DNA of 64,000 nucleotides from Ailanthus altissimus (GCA_946807835.1 OX327684.1:32052501-32116500); one strand, 5' to 3'. Shown: positions 1-12,421, numbered from the stretch's first letter. The notes: generated from the sequence alone by a model not told the origin. Translations and numbers: made by a program.

Positions 1-38
1 GCAGCTTGCAGTCCAAAGACCCTATTTTCGCGATTCAA

Positions 39-46
39 AAACCCTA
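39..46 (+). promoter_or_regulatory. telo-box in the 5' region of RPF1
   Basis: The motif AAACCCTA lies about 75 bp upstream of the RPF1 start codon. Telo-boxes are typical of plant ribosomal-protein and ribosome-biogenesis promoters or leaders, which fits the gene that follows. The transcription start cannot be placed because the window begins here. Confidence 0.55.
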
Positions 47-121
47 GCTGTAACCGGATCTTCTTCTTCTCATTCTCCGCTGCACGATCATTGTAAAACC
101 ACAGAAAAACCAAAGCAAGAA

Positions 122-907
122 ATGGGGGGAAAGAGAAAGAAGAGCGAAAGCGAAGAATTAAACGAAGGAGAGAAGGAAAATGATAAGAATAATGAGAGCA
201 GCAATAAAAAGACAAAGAAGGAGATACTACCATCGATGATTAAGAACAAAGAGAAGAGGTCGGCCGTACACGCCAAGCTCAAGCACCAGAAAAAAGTCGA
301 GAAGCGCAAGAAGCTTAAGGCTCGTGACGCCGCCGAGAAACGCGCTCTCGAGCTCGGCGAGGAGGTCTCTCCTCTCACTTTTTAGCCCTATCCTCCCTCA
401 ATCTCTCTCGCGGATAATTTATCTCAAGTTCCTTTTGATTTTTTTTCCTTCCATTTATTATTGAAGTCATTTTGTAATGCTAATTAAAATAAACTTCGTT
501 TATGGTTTATGCAGCCTCCTCAGAGGAAGACCCCTCGCACTATTGAGAACACAAGGGAGCTTGATGAGACCATATGCCGGCCTGATGACGATGAGGTATT
601 TTTTTTCAGCTAAAGCAGAGTTAATGAAATTTCCGTTAAAAAAATTTATTCATTGCATTGTAGTTTTGGTTAGAGAATCTGCCAATTGTCTATTGTAGCT
701 GACATGTATTTGTTGAATTTGTAGCTATTTGCGGGTAATGATGCTGATGAATTTAGTTCTATACTAAAGCAAGAATGCACCCCAAAGATACTTATCACAA
801 CTTGCCGTTTCAATTCTACTGTATGTTCTGCAACTCTTTAAAACATTGATGCAATAGGTTTATTAACGTAGTCATGAAAATCTGTAGCATTTTTTTCTCT
901 GTTTGCT

Positions 908-940
<33 letters not shown>

Positions 941-2886
941 TTAGGATTTTGGGTTAATTTGTTGCTGATTTTTGCAGAGGGGCCCAGCCTTTATATCAGA
1001 ATTGCTTACAGTGATCCCCAATTCTCATTATTACAAGAGAGGAACTTATGACTTGAAGAAGGTGCTGTGTTTTACTCCCTCAATGTTCTCGTCCTAAAAT
1101 GTAAGATTAACAGTATTAATTTTATGATGGATATTGATATTTGTGCAGATTGTAGAATATGCAAAGAACAAGGACTTCACTTCTATTATAGTTGTTCACA
1201 CAAACCGCAGGGAACCAGGTTAGTGGTATTTCATGCTGTCGGAAATTGTTTGTGCTGTCTCTCGTGTTGATTTAGAAGGATTGTATCTGGCATTTACTTC
1301 TACCTTTTTGAGATTTTATAAGGATTGTATCTGAAATTTTTTGTGCCTGTATCTTAGATGCTCTCCTAATCATTGGCTTGCCCGATGGACCTACTGCCCA
1401 ATTCAAGCTGTCAAGGCTTGTTTTGCGCAAGGATATCAAGGTTCGTGACTACCATATGTTGACTTTGTGTATCACATTCATTAAATATATTTTTACAGAA
1501 TAAGCTGCCTGTATGATTGATGCAAAATGATTAAAAAAAAGATTAATATGACGCCTGGATTGAAACATATAACACTGTAACTTTTCTGCTTTTGTTAGTT
1601 AGACTAAGCCTGAATTTCTCATATTTGTTACTTTAGGTATCAATTACTCAGATGTTGATTTGTATGAAAGGTACTGTTACAATCTATGTGTTGATTGTAT
1701 GCTAATTATCTCTTTCAGAATCATGGGAATCCTACCAGTCACATGCCCGAGCTAGTGTTGAATAACTTCACAACACGCTTGGGTCACCGCATTGGAAGGT
1801 TGAAATTCTTTCTTGTTTATGAAGATGTAGATTTGAATTGACTTGTGAAAATATGTGCATGAATACCATCCTTTCTCTGTCTAACCATATCTCTTGTTGA
1901 TCTTTTCCTCCAGATTGATACAGTCACTTTTCCCTCAAAATCCTGAATTTCGTGGTCGGCGAGTTGTAACGTTGCACAATCAACGAGATTTCATATTTTT
2001 TCGACATCATCGGTGTGTGTTCTTTCCATTTCTTAGCTGCTACATTGTAAAGAATTTGGTAGTTTCACATCACATATGTTTCTCTGATAAATACTGTTAT
2101 TATTGATGCAGGTACATCTTTGAGACCAAAGAAAGTAAAGTAACTGAGACAAAAGGTAAAAAAGCAAAAGATGCAAAGAGTGAGAAGGTTCCTCAAGAGA
2201 AAGTGATTGCTCGTCTTCAGGTTTGTGCTCACTAATTTGTATGTTTCTTGCAATTCTGTCTGAATATTATCAATAATTTGTTAGCTTATTTAAGTTTGAT
2301 TTGGCTTTAGCAATTTTCCTTGATGTCACATTTTTTTTCTTTTGACATCAACTCAAACCAATGTACCTGTACAAATGCCTTTACTGTGTTATATAATCAT
2401 TTTAGCTTGTTGACGTTGATTAACCTAAATTTTAGTTTCAAATTTCAATTAGTATACTGAAATACTTAAAAAGGTCTAGGTGCTTTTCTTCTATAGTGTG
2501 TGTATATATATACACATACATACAGATATATGTATTGTGTTAATTTATTTAGCCGTCATGTATATATATGTTGGAAGCCTATACTGTCTATGTAATTGTC
2601 TTAAAACAACATTAGTTTCCTTGGATACGCAGGAGTGCGGTCCTCGATTCACACTGAAGTTGGTCAGTCTGCAACATGGAACATTTGATACTAAGGGTGG
2701 AGAATTTGAGTGGGTTCATAAGGTAATTTACCGCCCAACCAATTTAGTTTGCAAATTGAGACGAGTTTTCTTACTCTTCCGTCCTATCATAAATCCCATA
2801 TTTGCAACCCTAATATTAATTATTCCACTGTTTCAATATATTTTCAGCCGGAAATGGATACTAGCCGAAGAAGGTTTTTCTTGTGA
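122..2886 (+). CDS. RPF1: Ribosome production factor 1, Brix-domain protein (11 exons)
   Basis: This is a nucleolar Brix protein needed for maturation of the large ribosomal subunit, the plant counterpart of yeast Rpf1 (Arabidopsis MEE49 type). Exons read by splice sites and phase: 122-364, 515-595, 725-820, 978-1061, 1149-1218, 1358-1440, 1719-1798, 1914-2012, 2112-2220, 2633-2722, 2848-2886. Together they give 357 residues, close to the family's usual ~345. Residues 1-85 are Lys/Glu-rich, as expected for a nucleolar N-terminus. The Brix domain runs from about residue 125 (PKILITTCR) through [11 protein letters not shown] and [18 protein letters not shown] to the sigma70-like [10 protein letters not shown] motif near residue 316, and the protein ends in the short basic tail TSRRRFFL. 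All introns are GT-AG and phases match throughout. The gene converges on the membrane-protein gene at 3495-4427. Confidence 0.93.
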
Positions 2887-3494
2887 CTTCTTTGGATTGT
2901 GCTATCAAACTTCTTTCATAAAATTAAAGCATTTTATGGTGGAGGGTTGAAATTTTAACCGAATTGGCTGCTTCACTGCTGCTGGACGACTTAAAAGAAT
3001 TATATTTTGGTTCGATAAAGACCTATGATAGATAATTTTTGGCTAATTGTATTGATGGTAGAAATGATTTCAGTTAACTTGTGAGCATAATCATTATATA
3101 ATTTTGTCTTTCTAAGTCTCCCCAAAGCTGCATATTTGTTGTAACTATTCTTCTCATTTTTGTTGTATGATGAGATTTTACTGCACTATATGAGATACCG
3201 AAACAGAAAAAAATGAGAGCCTGTGCATCACCTAAAAAAGACAAATATGTTGTATTTTTTACATTCATAACCTGAATCACATCAAGAATATCTGGCAACA
3301 GAGGAAGACTGGTGTATTATTGTTGCATGATGAGGCGTGGAAAAGAAAAGAAAATGAATGGAAAGAAACAAATCTGCTATACAGTTCGATATCTACACTA
3401 AATGAGAACAGTTACCAAAAGAATTAGCTAATTGGGCCACTATCTTCCCAGAGGCGGCAAATATACACGGGACGCCCGCTGGATTGGTGCTCTT

Positions 3495-4427
3495 TTATTT
3501 TTCACGAATTGACCGCCATCGTACGAGCTGATTGCAAACCTTTTTGAGTAGATGAAGGCAAATCAAAACAAATACACCCCCAAACGCCGCAGCTCGCAAC
3601 CAATATTGTTCTGGAGGAGAATTCGCAAATAGATTAACGGAATCTTTAATCATCAAAATGAAACCTAAGCTTTCTAGAAAGGACATGATAGCTGTGATTT
3701 TTGCTTTGTTTGCCTGAGTCAGTCTACGGACAATTCTCAAACAAAGTGCACCCACGACTAAAAATGTTGTCACTGACCAACCCTTGTAAGAGACTAACTT
3801 CCCTCCCACAACTAAAACCTCTTTCCGGCAAACACAAGAAACACACTCGCCGGAGAAGCTTGACGACACTAAAGCATCAAACCCTGTATAGTAAGGTAAA
3901 ATAACAGAATCCAAGTATAGGCTTGCATGTAAAATACCAGAAATTGTTGATGCCTCGAAGAATGCATACTTAACATCTTCATCAGCTCCGTAGTTGAAGG
4001 TCATAGCAGAAATGTAAACCAGTTGAAGAATCGCTGGACCAATGCACGAGAGAGGAAATACAGTGTTGATCCTCTGTCCTTTCGCTAGAATTAACAGGAT
4101 TATGGGGAGTGAAATTGGACCTGATGGCAACATATATCTCTTTGATTGACTGAGAGAAGCTCGACCTCTTGTTGATATATCTATCATCATCAGGACCAGT
4201 GTTGCCAGGTATGAAGAAGTTATAAAGACAAGAACAAGAACGTCGACAGCAGGTGGGTAGTTTCCGGGGTAACGGCTGTCGCAGTAATAATGATAAGGGC
4301 AGTTGATTGGATCCAATGTTTCTTCTACTTGCCATCTAACACATTTGAGGAATGTTGTGCGGACATCTTCCAGATCCCATTCCGGCAAAAATGCTGGATT
4401 TTTCGGATGCAAGAGTTGCCTATCCAT
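3495..4427 (-). CDS. Uncharacterised multi-pass membrane protein, 310 aa
   Basis: This is a single uninterrupted frame of 310 residues. I do not recognise the family with certainty; it looks like a conserved plant-specific protein. A soluble N-terminus of about 58 residues carries several Trp and Cys (C43, C49). Hydrophobic segments follow near residues 61-83, 103-116, 122-144, 155-180, 215-234, 244-262 and 277-295, so six or seven membrane passes are likely. A cysteine-rich loop (C195, C198, C200) lies between the fourth and fifth. The C-terminus is basic (KKVCNQLVRWRSIREK), which suggests it is cytosolic. No signal peptide is evident. The ATG is the first in frame, and a TATA-like AT-rich stretch lies about 50-60 bp upstream (4473-4485). 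The role is unknown. Confidence 0.75.
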   Translation of the reverse strand: MDRQLLHPKNPAFLPEWDLEDVRTTFLKCVRWQVEETLDPINCPYHYYCDSRYPGNYPPAVDVLVLVFITSSYLATLVLMMIDISTRGRASLSQSKRYMLPSGPISLPIILLILAKGQRINTVFPLSCIGPAILQLVYISAMTFNYGADEDVKYAFFEASTISGILHASLYLDSVILPYYTGFDALVSSSFSGECVSCVCRKEVLVVGGKLVSYKGWSVTTFLVVGALCLRIVRRLTQANKAKITAIMSFLESLGFILMIKDSVNLFANSPPEQYWLRAAAFGGVFVLICLHLLKKVCNQLVRWRSIREK

Positions 4428-5495
4428 TCTGATTTTTATGTTTCCATTTCTCCTTACAGTCCCATTGTTTCATAATTATATATTTAAGAGTAAGATATAT
4501 ACAATGGAAGCAAAAGCAACGATGCTTTTTCGTCAGATAAGTGTAGAGGCCGTTTTCTGTTGAGATCGATCAATGCTTTTGGTGTTGGTGAAACGGATAA
4601 TGAAACACCATCTAACTCTTCTTCTTCTTCTTCTTTTTTTTCTTTTCTTTCTTTCAAGTATTGCCTTGTATGTTAATATTGTACCTGAGAGAGAGAGAAG
4701 TGGCAGTCAAATAAGATTACGTATTGCTTAAAATGTACTCTTGTTTTTATTCGTCACAAAGTCAATTTTTATCTAAATGCTTTCTCCGAGAAAAGTTCTA
4801 TCTATCTTGAACCTTGTCAAGAAGAAGTGGTAGCTAGTTGTCTTGTAATCAAACAAATTTTCGAGTTTATACTTCTCGACGTTAAGCTACGTTTCTGTCA
4901 ACTTCTTTTACATCATTAGAGTTGTTTTGGGCGTTAATATTTTTTATTTATTTATTAGGGTTAATTACCTTTTGGGTTGGAGTAGAGGGTCAATCAAATT
5001 GGTGAGAAAATAGAGAAAGCAGCTTAGTGGCAAAGAAACGATGTTTGGTAAGCGATCGCTACTGATTAGATGATAGGTTACCAATTTGTTATAATGCTCC
5101 AAGAGGTTAGTTTATTTATAACAATACTTGAGATTTTTAAAAACTCAGTACTGCCGAAAATCTTACGTAATAACTTGCAAATCATCCCAACTAAGCTCGT
5201 CGCACCCTTTCTTTGTGATGATATATTACAGGGTTTCAAACAGTATCGTTAAGAATCCAATCCATTTAAGCAAATTCTGAAGCTTCTCCAAACGAATTCT
5301 ATTAGAGAGAGAAAAAAAAAAGTTGGCTCTATTTTCTATTAATAGAGACACATGACACAACAAAAAAGAAAAAAAAGAGAGAAAAGAGCAAATTTCTCAA
5401 ACTCTAGCTATTCAATATATATATATATATAAGTATTTATCTGTTTCTTTTAAATACTATTTATGAAATCTTCTCCAAACTTGATAGTTTTCAAA
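4428..5495. other. Intergenic, no gene seen
   Basis: This holds the presumed promoter of the membrane-protein gene, a short CTT-rich tract near 4617-4640 and a short TA run near 5416-5431. No open frame shows protein-like composition. Confidence 0.6.
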
Positions 5496-5504
5496 TTTTA
5501 TCTA

Positions 5505-6999
5505 AGGTAAATTTCATTTTCCTCCCTCAAACTTGGGCCTTTGTCAGCCTCAGTCAAATGATTGAAAAAAATGTCAGAAACTACTCCTCCCCGCCGTTTT
5601 GGGACTTGACAGAAGCAAGAATAAGTGCGTAATTGACTTATTGGCAGTTTAATTTAAAACGAAAATCAACCAAAATAACACTCAAATGTCAGCAAACATC
5701 CCTTAGTCCCATCAGCACTCACTCACTTGTCTTTACAAAACAGAGAGATGAAACACTGCTTAGACTCGATAACGATGACTGTTGGGCGGGATTTGCTGGC
5801 GGAAAGCTACAGCAACGGCAAAGCTCCTGGCAGATTCATGCAGTATCAGACAAGACAATTAACCTGATTAAATTCCATTTCATACCCTTCAGGTTTAGCT
5901 ATAGAAGCATCGCTTTCATTATTGCTTTGATTAGAAGCAATTGTAGATGATAATGCCCTTAATGATACACGATTTGAAGTGGTATAATACTTGGAAAAAA
6001 AATGCATGTGAAGGATTATTCTTTGAAAATAGAGATTTATCTTGCTCCTTTTCAATAAAACCCTAATGAGTTGAGTACATTTGTGTTTATATTGCGTCTA
6101 ATTTCTGATCCAAATGTTGTCTGTAACAAAAAAAATGCACACCGATTAAATAACAAACTTCTCAAATGTGGAATTCAAAAAGAAAAATGGAACAGCATAG
6201 TGAAAATTAAATAAATGAAGATAAAACTTTAGGAGCTTCATCTTCTTTGAATATTGTTCATGTCTAAGGAATGACAATTATCAGTATATATTTGCCTGAT
6301 GTCGAGGTTTTACTTTATTTTGACCAAAAATGATACAAATCTTAAAAGATTCTGATTTTAAACTTATCCAAATGAAACAATTGTAGATTTGAGAGGCACG
6401 GTCTCAATTCTTGCAAAAAGAAGATACACATTTCCAGTAGCAAATGATAGAATGATTTGAGATGAAAAGTTGTTCTTTTTGTCTAAACATACTGAAAAGA
6501 AGTGGCGGAAAACAATGAAAAATCCATAAAAGTTTAGGAAATTGGCTTTATTTCTTAAACTATTTAATTAATTTTTTTTTTTATTCCTTCCATTTTCTAT
6601 TTTCGATTCATAGAAAATCCTGACAAGCTTTTGCAATATTTAGCGTTATATTCCTTTAAAAAAAAGTTACAATTATGAACTAATCAAATGAATAGTTGAA
6701 AATATATTCTCTGTGTTCTATGATCTCCAAGAAATGCTAGATTCAACCCAACTTAATTCAAGACTCGTACAAAATCAAACCAATCATCATAACTAATTTT
6801 AATCACATGAAGAATCTAATATCACCAGGCTGTCAATGTATTTCACTGTCCATTGAGGGCATAATCGTACTTTACAAAGATTTTGTCAAGTTCCAAAACT
6901 GCAGTTATGGGAGAGGGATAGTTTTTGCCATTTTTGCGATCATTTCACCGAGACTGACAAAAGGCTAAACTTGGGGGGAAGAAAATGAAATTGACCCAT
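5505..6999. mobile_element. Non-autonomous Mutator-like element (MULE) with ~120-140 bp TIRs
   Basis: The left end (5505 to about 5650) and the reverse complement of the right end (about 6850-6999) match over roughly 120-140 bp with scattered differences; both contain AATTTCATTTTC followed by a CCTCCC/TTCCCC tract. The flanking 9-mers are TTTTATCTA (5496-5504) and TTTTATTTA (7000-7008), a 9 bp target-site duplication with one change. Long TIRs with a 9 bp TSD point to the Mutator superfamily. No transposase frame is present. The interior has an antisense protein-like fragment at about 5740-6055, listed separately. Confidence 0.72.
5740..6055 (-). pseudogene. Possible captured host-gene fragment inside the MULE
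   Basis: On the minus strand a coding-like stretch reads SNNESDASIAKPEGYEMEF in one frame. After a shift it continues in another frame (CLILHESARSFAVAVAF) up to a stop. The composition is protein-like and unlike the AT-rich surroundings. It is too short and broken to function, and I do not know the parent gene. Capture by a Pack-MULE is an inference from its position between the TIRs. Confidence 0.35.
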
Positions 7000-7008
7000 T
7001 TTATTTAT

Positions 7009-8576
7009 CATTCCTTGAATCAGACTTTTAAAAAAAGAAAATCCATAATTGAATTTGGCTCAATGCAGGGTACAAGGGGTATATACATGTGAGATCAAGA
7101 GTTGTATAAGTCCATCAATAATTGAGTTATGAAAATGACAAAACTAATTGAAAAATGTGAAATGCCCCATTTTCAGTTTAAAATAAAAGACAAGGAATGT
7201 GATACAACAGAGATCGAAATTACATGTCTTCGTAATTTAGAAAAGAAACCAGAACAATAAACACTAAGAATAAGTTATAACTTGGGCTTGGAGGGTCGTA
7301 ACAGTGTTCATCTAATCAAGTCTTAAGTCAAGGTTGAATGAAGTTGCCACCATTAACCTTCTAATAAAGTAATATTAGGCCAGGATCCTGTCCGCTTGAA
7401 TTAGCCTCCTCTCCGACATTAAATTTATTTTAATTTTTTAATTTTTCTTTTTATAAATATAAGCATTTAAACATAGACAGTTAAAATCTAAATTATTATT
7501 ATTATTTTTTATTAATTACCAATCACATATTTATATTTATTTAAGTGAAAATATAATTTAAGATGGGGAGCTACACCCTCACATAAATACATTGAGGCCT
7601 TACAAAGGTTTGTGTACTTAAATTACTTTCAAATATGAGTTCTATCTTTATTTATATTTATTTTTTAAATAAAAAAGTGATACTATATCTTTTAAGTTTA
7701 TTTTAAGGGATTTATTTAATATTTATTGGATGTTAAAATAATATACTAATTAATTTTAAAAATTACAATCAGAACGAGAGAGATGGAGGCTGGGTTGTTG
7801 GGGTGCTGAGCGTCGGCTCTTGGGCCTGGGGAGTGGGCACCGAGCTAGTATTGTATACAGTCGCTTTCATTTTCATAGTGATCTGTGCACAGATGGGCAC
7901 CGACACGCGCAAAACGCTTCTGGCACTGTCACCGTCTTTTTTTTTTTCAATTTTCTAAGTCAGAATTTGGAGACATCTAAGTGAACTTCTAATTCATTCC
8001 GCTCATATTTATTCGTGAACTAGGACAAAAATTCCCTCATCTGACAATAAGATAATTCCTTTCTATTACAAATTGTACGTGTGTTCTTGTCTCTTAATTA
8101 TTTTTTTTCCTGAGGGAACACGTGTTCTTATCCTACGAGCTGAAAACATACGCTTCGTCACAGCGTGACACCTGTCGTATTTCTTTATTTTATATGAAAA
8201 TAAAAAGTTGTTTCACTTAAAACTGAACTACCGACTGCAATGTCACGGCCACGGGTGCACAATCTCGTGGATATATTAACCTTTCTTTGTTTCTAACAAG
8301 TAAGAAACGTGTTCTTTTCCAACTCTTTTACTCTACGTCATGTTTTCACGCATAACTTGAAATAAAAAGCCACAATATACACATCTCTCGTTTCGGACAT
8401 CTTCTTTTCAAGTCGTCTGTCAGATAAGATTGCGACTCTTATGATGTAAACTATGTTGTGCTCTAATTTTGTTTGGTTTCAAATATTTTTTCAATTTAAA
8501 ATTATTGTTAAAACAGTAACAATGTAACTTCTTTATTATAACAAAAACCATATATGCTTTTTGTATAACATTAATT
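7009..8576. other. Intergenic, AT-rich, no gene seen
   Basis: Mostly A+T-rich sequence with a short GC-richer island at about 7770-7930 that has no open frame. The stretch at 7377-7425 (AGGATCCTGTCCGC and flank) resembles the end of a common plant interspersed repeat, but I could not find a partner end. Confidence 0.5.
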
Positions 8577-8581
8577 ATATA

Positions 8582-9671
8582 TGTTCCCTTGAAAGTTTTT
8601 TTTTTCTAGGTTTAAGGCCTCTAAATTCAACAAAGATCAATCCTGAGGTCCAGTCAAATGTTTCTTACAAGAATAGCTCTCCTCAAAGATTATTATTGTT
8701 TGAAAAAACAAGTTCAATTTGAAAGTAAGTTTAAAGTAATAGTTAACAGGCTTGGTCTCAATATAGTTGGACATCGAAGAACTAGCTTGAATTTAAAAGG
8801 ACCTGATTAATAATCAAAAACACCTATTCAATCAGGTCGATTCGGATACAACTACGGTCTCTAACTATGTACTAATTAGATCGATTCTTTTCGATGTCTG
8901 CACAGTCAACAAAGAAATCAAGTTGACTATCTATTGAATGGGCCGATCAAGTATCGTCAACGCAATCAACAGAAGACTTGCTCTTAAGAAAGTCACAGAT
9001 CACAATCGAGCCGATGAGAGAGTTATCGCTAAAAATCTGACTCGAGCCACTTCAATCTAACCTCACACTTCTTCAATCTAGCCTTACACTTAATCAAAAC
9101 CACAAATGAAGACAAACTTAAGAAATGTGCTTAACACATCAGAAGAGTACCCAACATGTAGCGAAAGCAGAGTTAAGAGATTTGCAGAAAGATATTTAGC
9201 GTGTGTCAGACATGCAGTAAGAGGATATTCGGCACAAGTCAAAAATACAGCAGAGACGAAAAACCCAAAAGGCCCCCAAAATGTCAGCACTATACGAAGT
9301 AAAAATGAAGCTATTGAAGAGGATTAGGCCTAGAAAAAGAGAGGAACGCATCGCCCAAGAAGAAAGAGGTTTCTTTTCTTTTTTCTTTTAAGCACATTTT
9401 CTCAATTCATTTTGATTCTGACCAACCTCTCATAAAAGAACATAAAAAATTCTTTTTGATTGAAACATCGAAGTGTCTGCACCGAAATCCATCATGGCGA
9501 GATTGTTATCAAGCTTATGTTTATGTTTTTGCAGATTTTTCGTAACTAATAGTAAAGAGGAAGTCCTAATATGTGCTAGTCACCTCTGTTAGGACGAAAC
9601 CTAAGTTTCGTTTTTGCTTACAAACAAATTTAAAGTTTGTTGACTCAAAAAATTATTTTTTTAGGTCAACA
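8582..9671 (-). mobile_element. Solo LTR, family 1 copy 1 (1,090 bp)
   Basis: The block begins TGTTCCC and ends GGTCAACA, so it has TG...CA ends, and it is flanked by ATATA on both sides (8577-8581 and 9672-9676), the pattern of a 5 bp LTR-retrotransposon TSD. Read on the minus strand it matches 27122-28176 and the start of 63541-64000 along its length. It includes a short repeated GCC(A/G)AATAT unit near its middle. The frames at 9090-9327 are LTR sequence, not genes. The ATATA duplication is low-complexity, so the TSD alone is weak support. The cross-match to the other copies is the stronger evidence. Confidence 0.65.
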
Positions 9672-9676
9672 ATATA

Positions 9677-10116
9677 AATCTTTAATTTCAACTATATATT
9701 ATTTGTATTACTATTTATATACTTATTTATACTTGTATATAGAATATCAGATTAGCAATAGCATAAAAGAGAAAGATTTGTATCTCGTATAATTTAAATT
9801 TATATTAAACTATCACAATTTTGAATAAAAATATATTGTTCTTATCCTTAGTAATGTGCCTAAAATGTACGAGAATTATACTTACGAATTCAATAATATT
9901 AGATTTGTAAAATTATAATACAAATCTTATATTTTAATTGATGTAATATTTAATGTATTCATTGTTTATTGGTGTTGTATAAATAATATATAAATAGAAT
10001 TTAAAAATTAGTAATTATTTGATAAATAATCATAATTGATTAATGATACATCGGTCAAATTGCATCCTATAAGTCGGGTCCAACTTTTAATCTAGACCGG
10101 TCTTGGTGCCAGGAGC
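9677..10116. other. AT-rich intergenic, no gene seen
   Basis: Very AT-rich sequence without protein-like frames or clear repeats. Confidence 0.5.
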
Positions 10117-10450
10117 TCAGAATTTACTTGGGTTGTAAATCTCAGAGAGAATCAGTTGTGCTTCTGAAACACAATCGGTCGTGGTGACTTTGAGAAGAGG
10201 AGTATTTCCAGGGACATCTACATTCTTCAAGGCCTTATATTTTATGGCGGCATCTGGTAGCATTCCAAGCAAATTTAGGAGTGGTTGGGTATTTTTACTG
10301 AATGCTGCAATGTGAAATCCGTTGTCTCCATTGACAGTCATTTTCATCTCTTGAAGCTTGCTAGTTATTTGTCGAGGCCATTTTATCTTCAACTCTTCTT
10401 GAATCAATATGCACGTCTCTCAATGTTGCTGCCATTTTCATCTCTCACAC
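10117..10450 (-). pseudogene. Ankyrin-repeat protein fragment
   Basis: A 96-residue frame reads like part of an ankyrin-repeat protein of the plant PGG/ACD6-like type. It has GFHIAAFSKNTQPLLNLLG, then DAAIKYKALKNVDVPGNTPLL, a helix-turn-helix register with the GNTPLL hallmark. Upstream of the first Met, coding-like sequence continues in other frames to about 10450. There is no PGG membrane domain, no second clear repeat and no neighbouring exons. It is best read as a gene remnant, perhaps carried in by a transposon. Confidence 0.45.
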
Positions 10451-10619
10451 ACTTGCTTTTGTAGTTGTATTGACACAGAGTAAGTGTTCTCTGATATCCT
10501 CCATCGTCGTCAATGTGTAGTGCATTATGCCATAACTTCTTAAAGAATTGGGTATCATTGTTATTATCTTTTTTATTTTATTTTGAGAAAGTGGGTATTA
10601 ATTTTTTTATCTTTGTCGA

Positions 10620-11580
10620 TCATTGATATTATATTTAATATTTATTATATAACATATACATTTATACATCACTTAAAACTTAAGTTTTAAGATTATACAA
10701 TATTTAATATTTAAGTATGTCTATCCATATTTTCACAATAAAAAAAATATATTTATTGAGATCATATATTATTTAATACGTATGTACACTTAAACCTATA
10801 CTTTTACAATAATAAAAACTTACGTAATCACAATAAAAGAATTAACTACTCTCACAAATATTTATAATATTTGTTATACAATATATATATTCATATATCA
10901 CTTAATACTTATGCATGCTTTAGAATCATATATCACTTAATACTTAAATATTAAATAAATATTTATTAGAATCATATATTATTTTATATATACCCACACT
11001 TGAATCCACACATTCACAACAGAAGAATTAACTACCTTAATAGAAGGAGAACAATATTTACAATATCTAGTACACAATATGTACATCCATATATCACTTA
11101 AGTGTCTAGTACACAATATATACATCTATATTTCACTTAACATTTACGCATGCTTTAAAATCATATATCATTTAACGCATACCCACACTTGATCAACACA
11201 TTCAAAGTAGAAGAATCAACTATGCTCGTAGAAGAAGAAAAATATTTACAATATCTATTACACAATATATACATCCATTTATCACCTAACACTTACGCAT
11301 GCTTTAGAATCATATATTATTTAATATTTAAGTATGTCCAAATCTACACTTTCACAATATATTTACAATATCTATTACATACACATATCACTTAACACTA
11401 ACACGTTTTAAAATCATACATCACTTAATACTTAAATATATTTAAATTCATACATTCATAATTAAATACTTACACATGCACGTTTTGAAAGTATATATCA
11501 TTTAAATATTTAAATATGTCTAGACCCACATGCTCACAATAAAAAAATGTAATTATTCTCGTAAACAAAAAAAAATATTT
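10620..11580. repeat. Degenerate tandem repeat, ~190 bp unit, about 5 copies
   Basis: A module recurs at about 10634, 10857, 11049, 11240 and, eroded, 11360-11570. It consists of (A)AATATTTACAATATCTA, then ACACAATATATACATCCAT, ATATCACTTAA, GCATGCTTTA(G/A)AATCATAT, and a stretch with CCACACTT...CACA(A/T)T...AGAAGAATTAACTA. The last intervals are about 190 bp; the first is nearer 220. Divergence between copies is considerable. The tract is almost pure A+T with no reading frame of note. Confidence 0.55.
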
Positions 11581-12387
11581 ATAATATTATGAGTAATTAT
11601 TAATAATTAAACCCCTAACTTTAAATTAGGAGGTGTACAAACCTTATTATCTAAATAAAGCATCTAAGTACGAGAGAAGTGGGTATCATTATTTGCTTAA
11701 TAATAAAAGCTCAATTTATAAGAATAAAATCAAGGGAAAATCAATCGCCTAAGAGTGCGAATTGATTTCAGATAAGCAAAGGCAAAGCACAAGTGTTTGT
11801 GCAAAATTACGAATTGATTTGGATGTGCCTATCGAATAAAATTGATTTTATTCGGGTCTAAAAAAATTAGGATTGAAAAAAGAAAAGATAAAATGTAACA
11901 TGCTCTTAGAAGAAAAAAAAAAACTTCGAAATTTCAAAAATTTTCAAATTCATTTTTTTTTTTAAATTTCTAAAAATTTTTAAGTTGAGGTTCGAATTCA
12001 AATTCTTTTTGACATCCTCATCTATAAATGTAACGCTACATTATGAGTTGATTGAAAAGACGAGCAAGGAGTGGTCTTCTTTCCGCCAATGTAGCGAATA
12101 TTTTTTTTAGGTAAAAGAAAAATTAAAAAAAAAGTACGTAGAGAAAAAGTACAAGTCCATTGCGGTTATTTGTCGTTAGCGAAAAAATGTAGAAAAAGAT
12201 TCAAGTGACACATCAGGTGAATTTATCGCGGAGGAGGACGAAGTTGCTAAAAAAGTGAAGTTAAGCCTCCACCTCCAATTGTTAACCAACCGACGACTGA
12301 CATTAGAAAAATTCAGAATTAGAACGTCAATAATATATTGTTTACTTACGCGCTCACAGTCAGTCACACATGATAACAAAGCTTTAG

Positions 12388-12389
<2 letters not shown>

Positions 12390-12421
<32 letters not shown>
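12390..12421. repeat. (TA)n microsatellite
   Basis: About 15 TA units lie upstream of the EEP gene. This is simple sequence with no coding content. Confidence 0.9.

Noticed and set aside
2480..2950. 156-residue open frame on the plus strand
   Set aside because: It reads through introns 9 and 10 and exon 10 of RPF1. Only 2633-2722 of it is coding.
9090..9327. Overlapping short frames on both strands
   Set aside because: They lie inside the LTR family 1 copy at 8582-9671 and have no known protein features.
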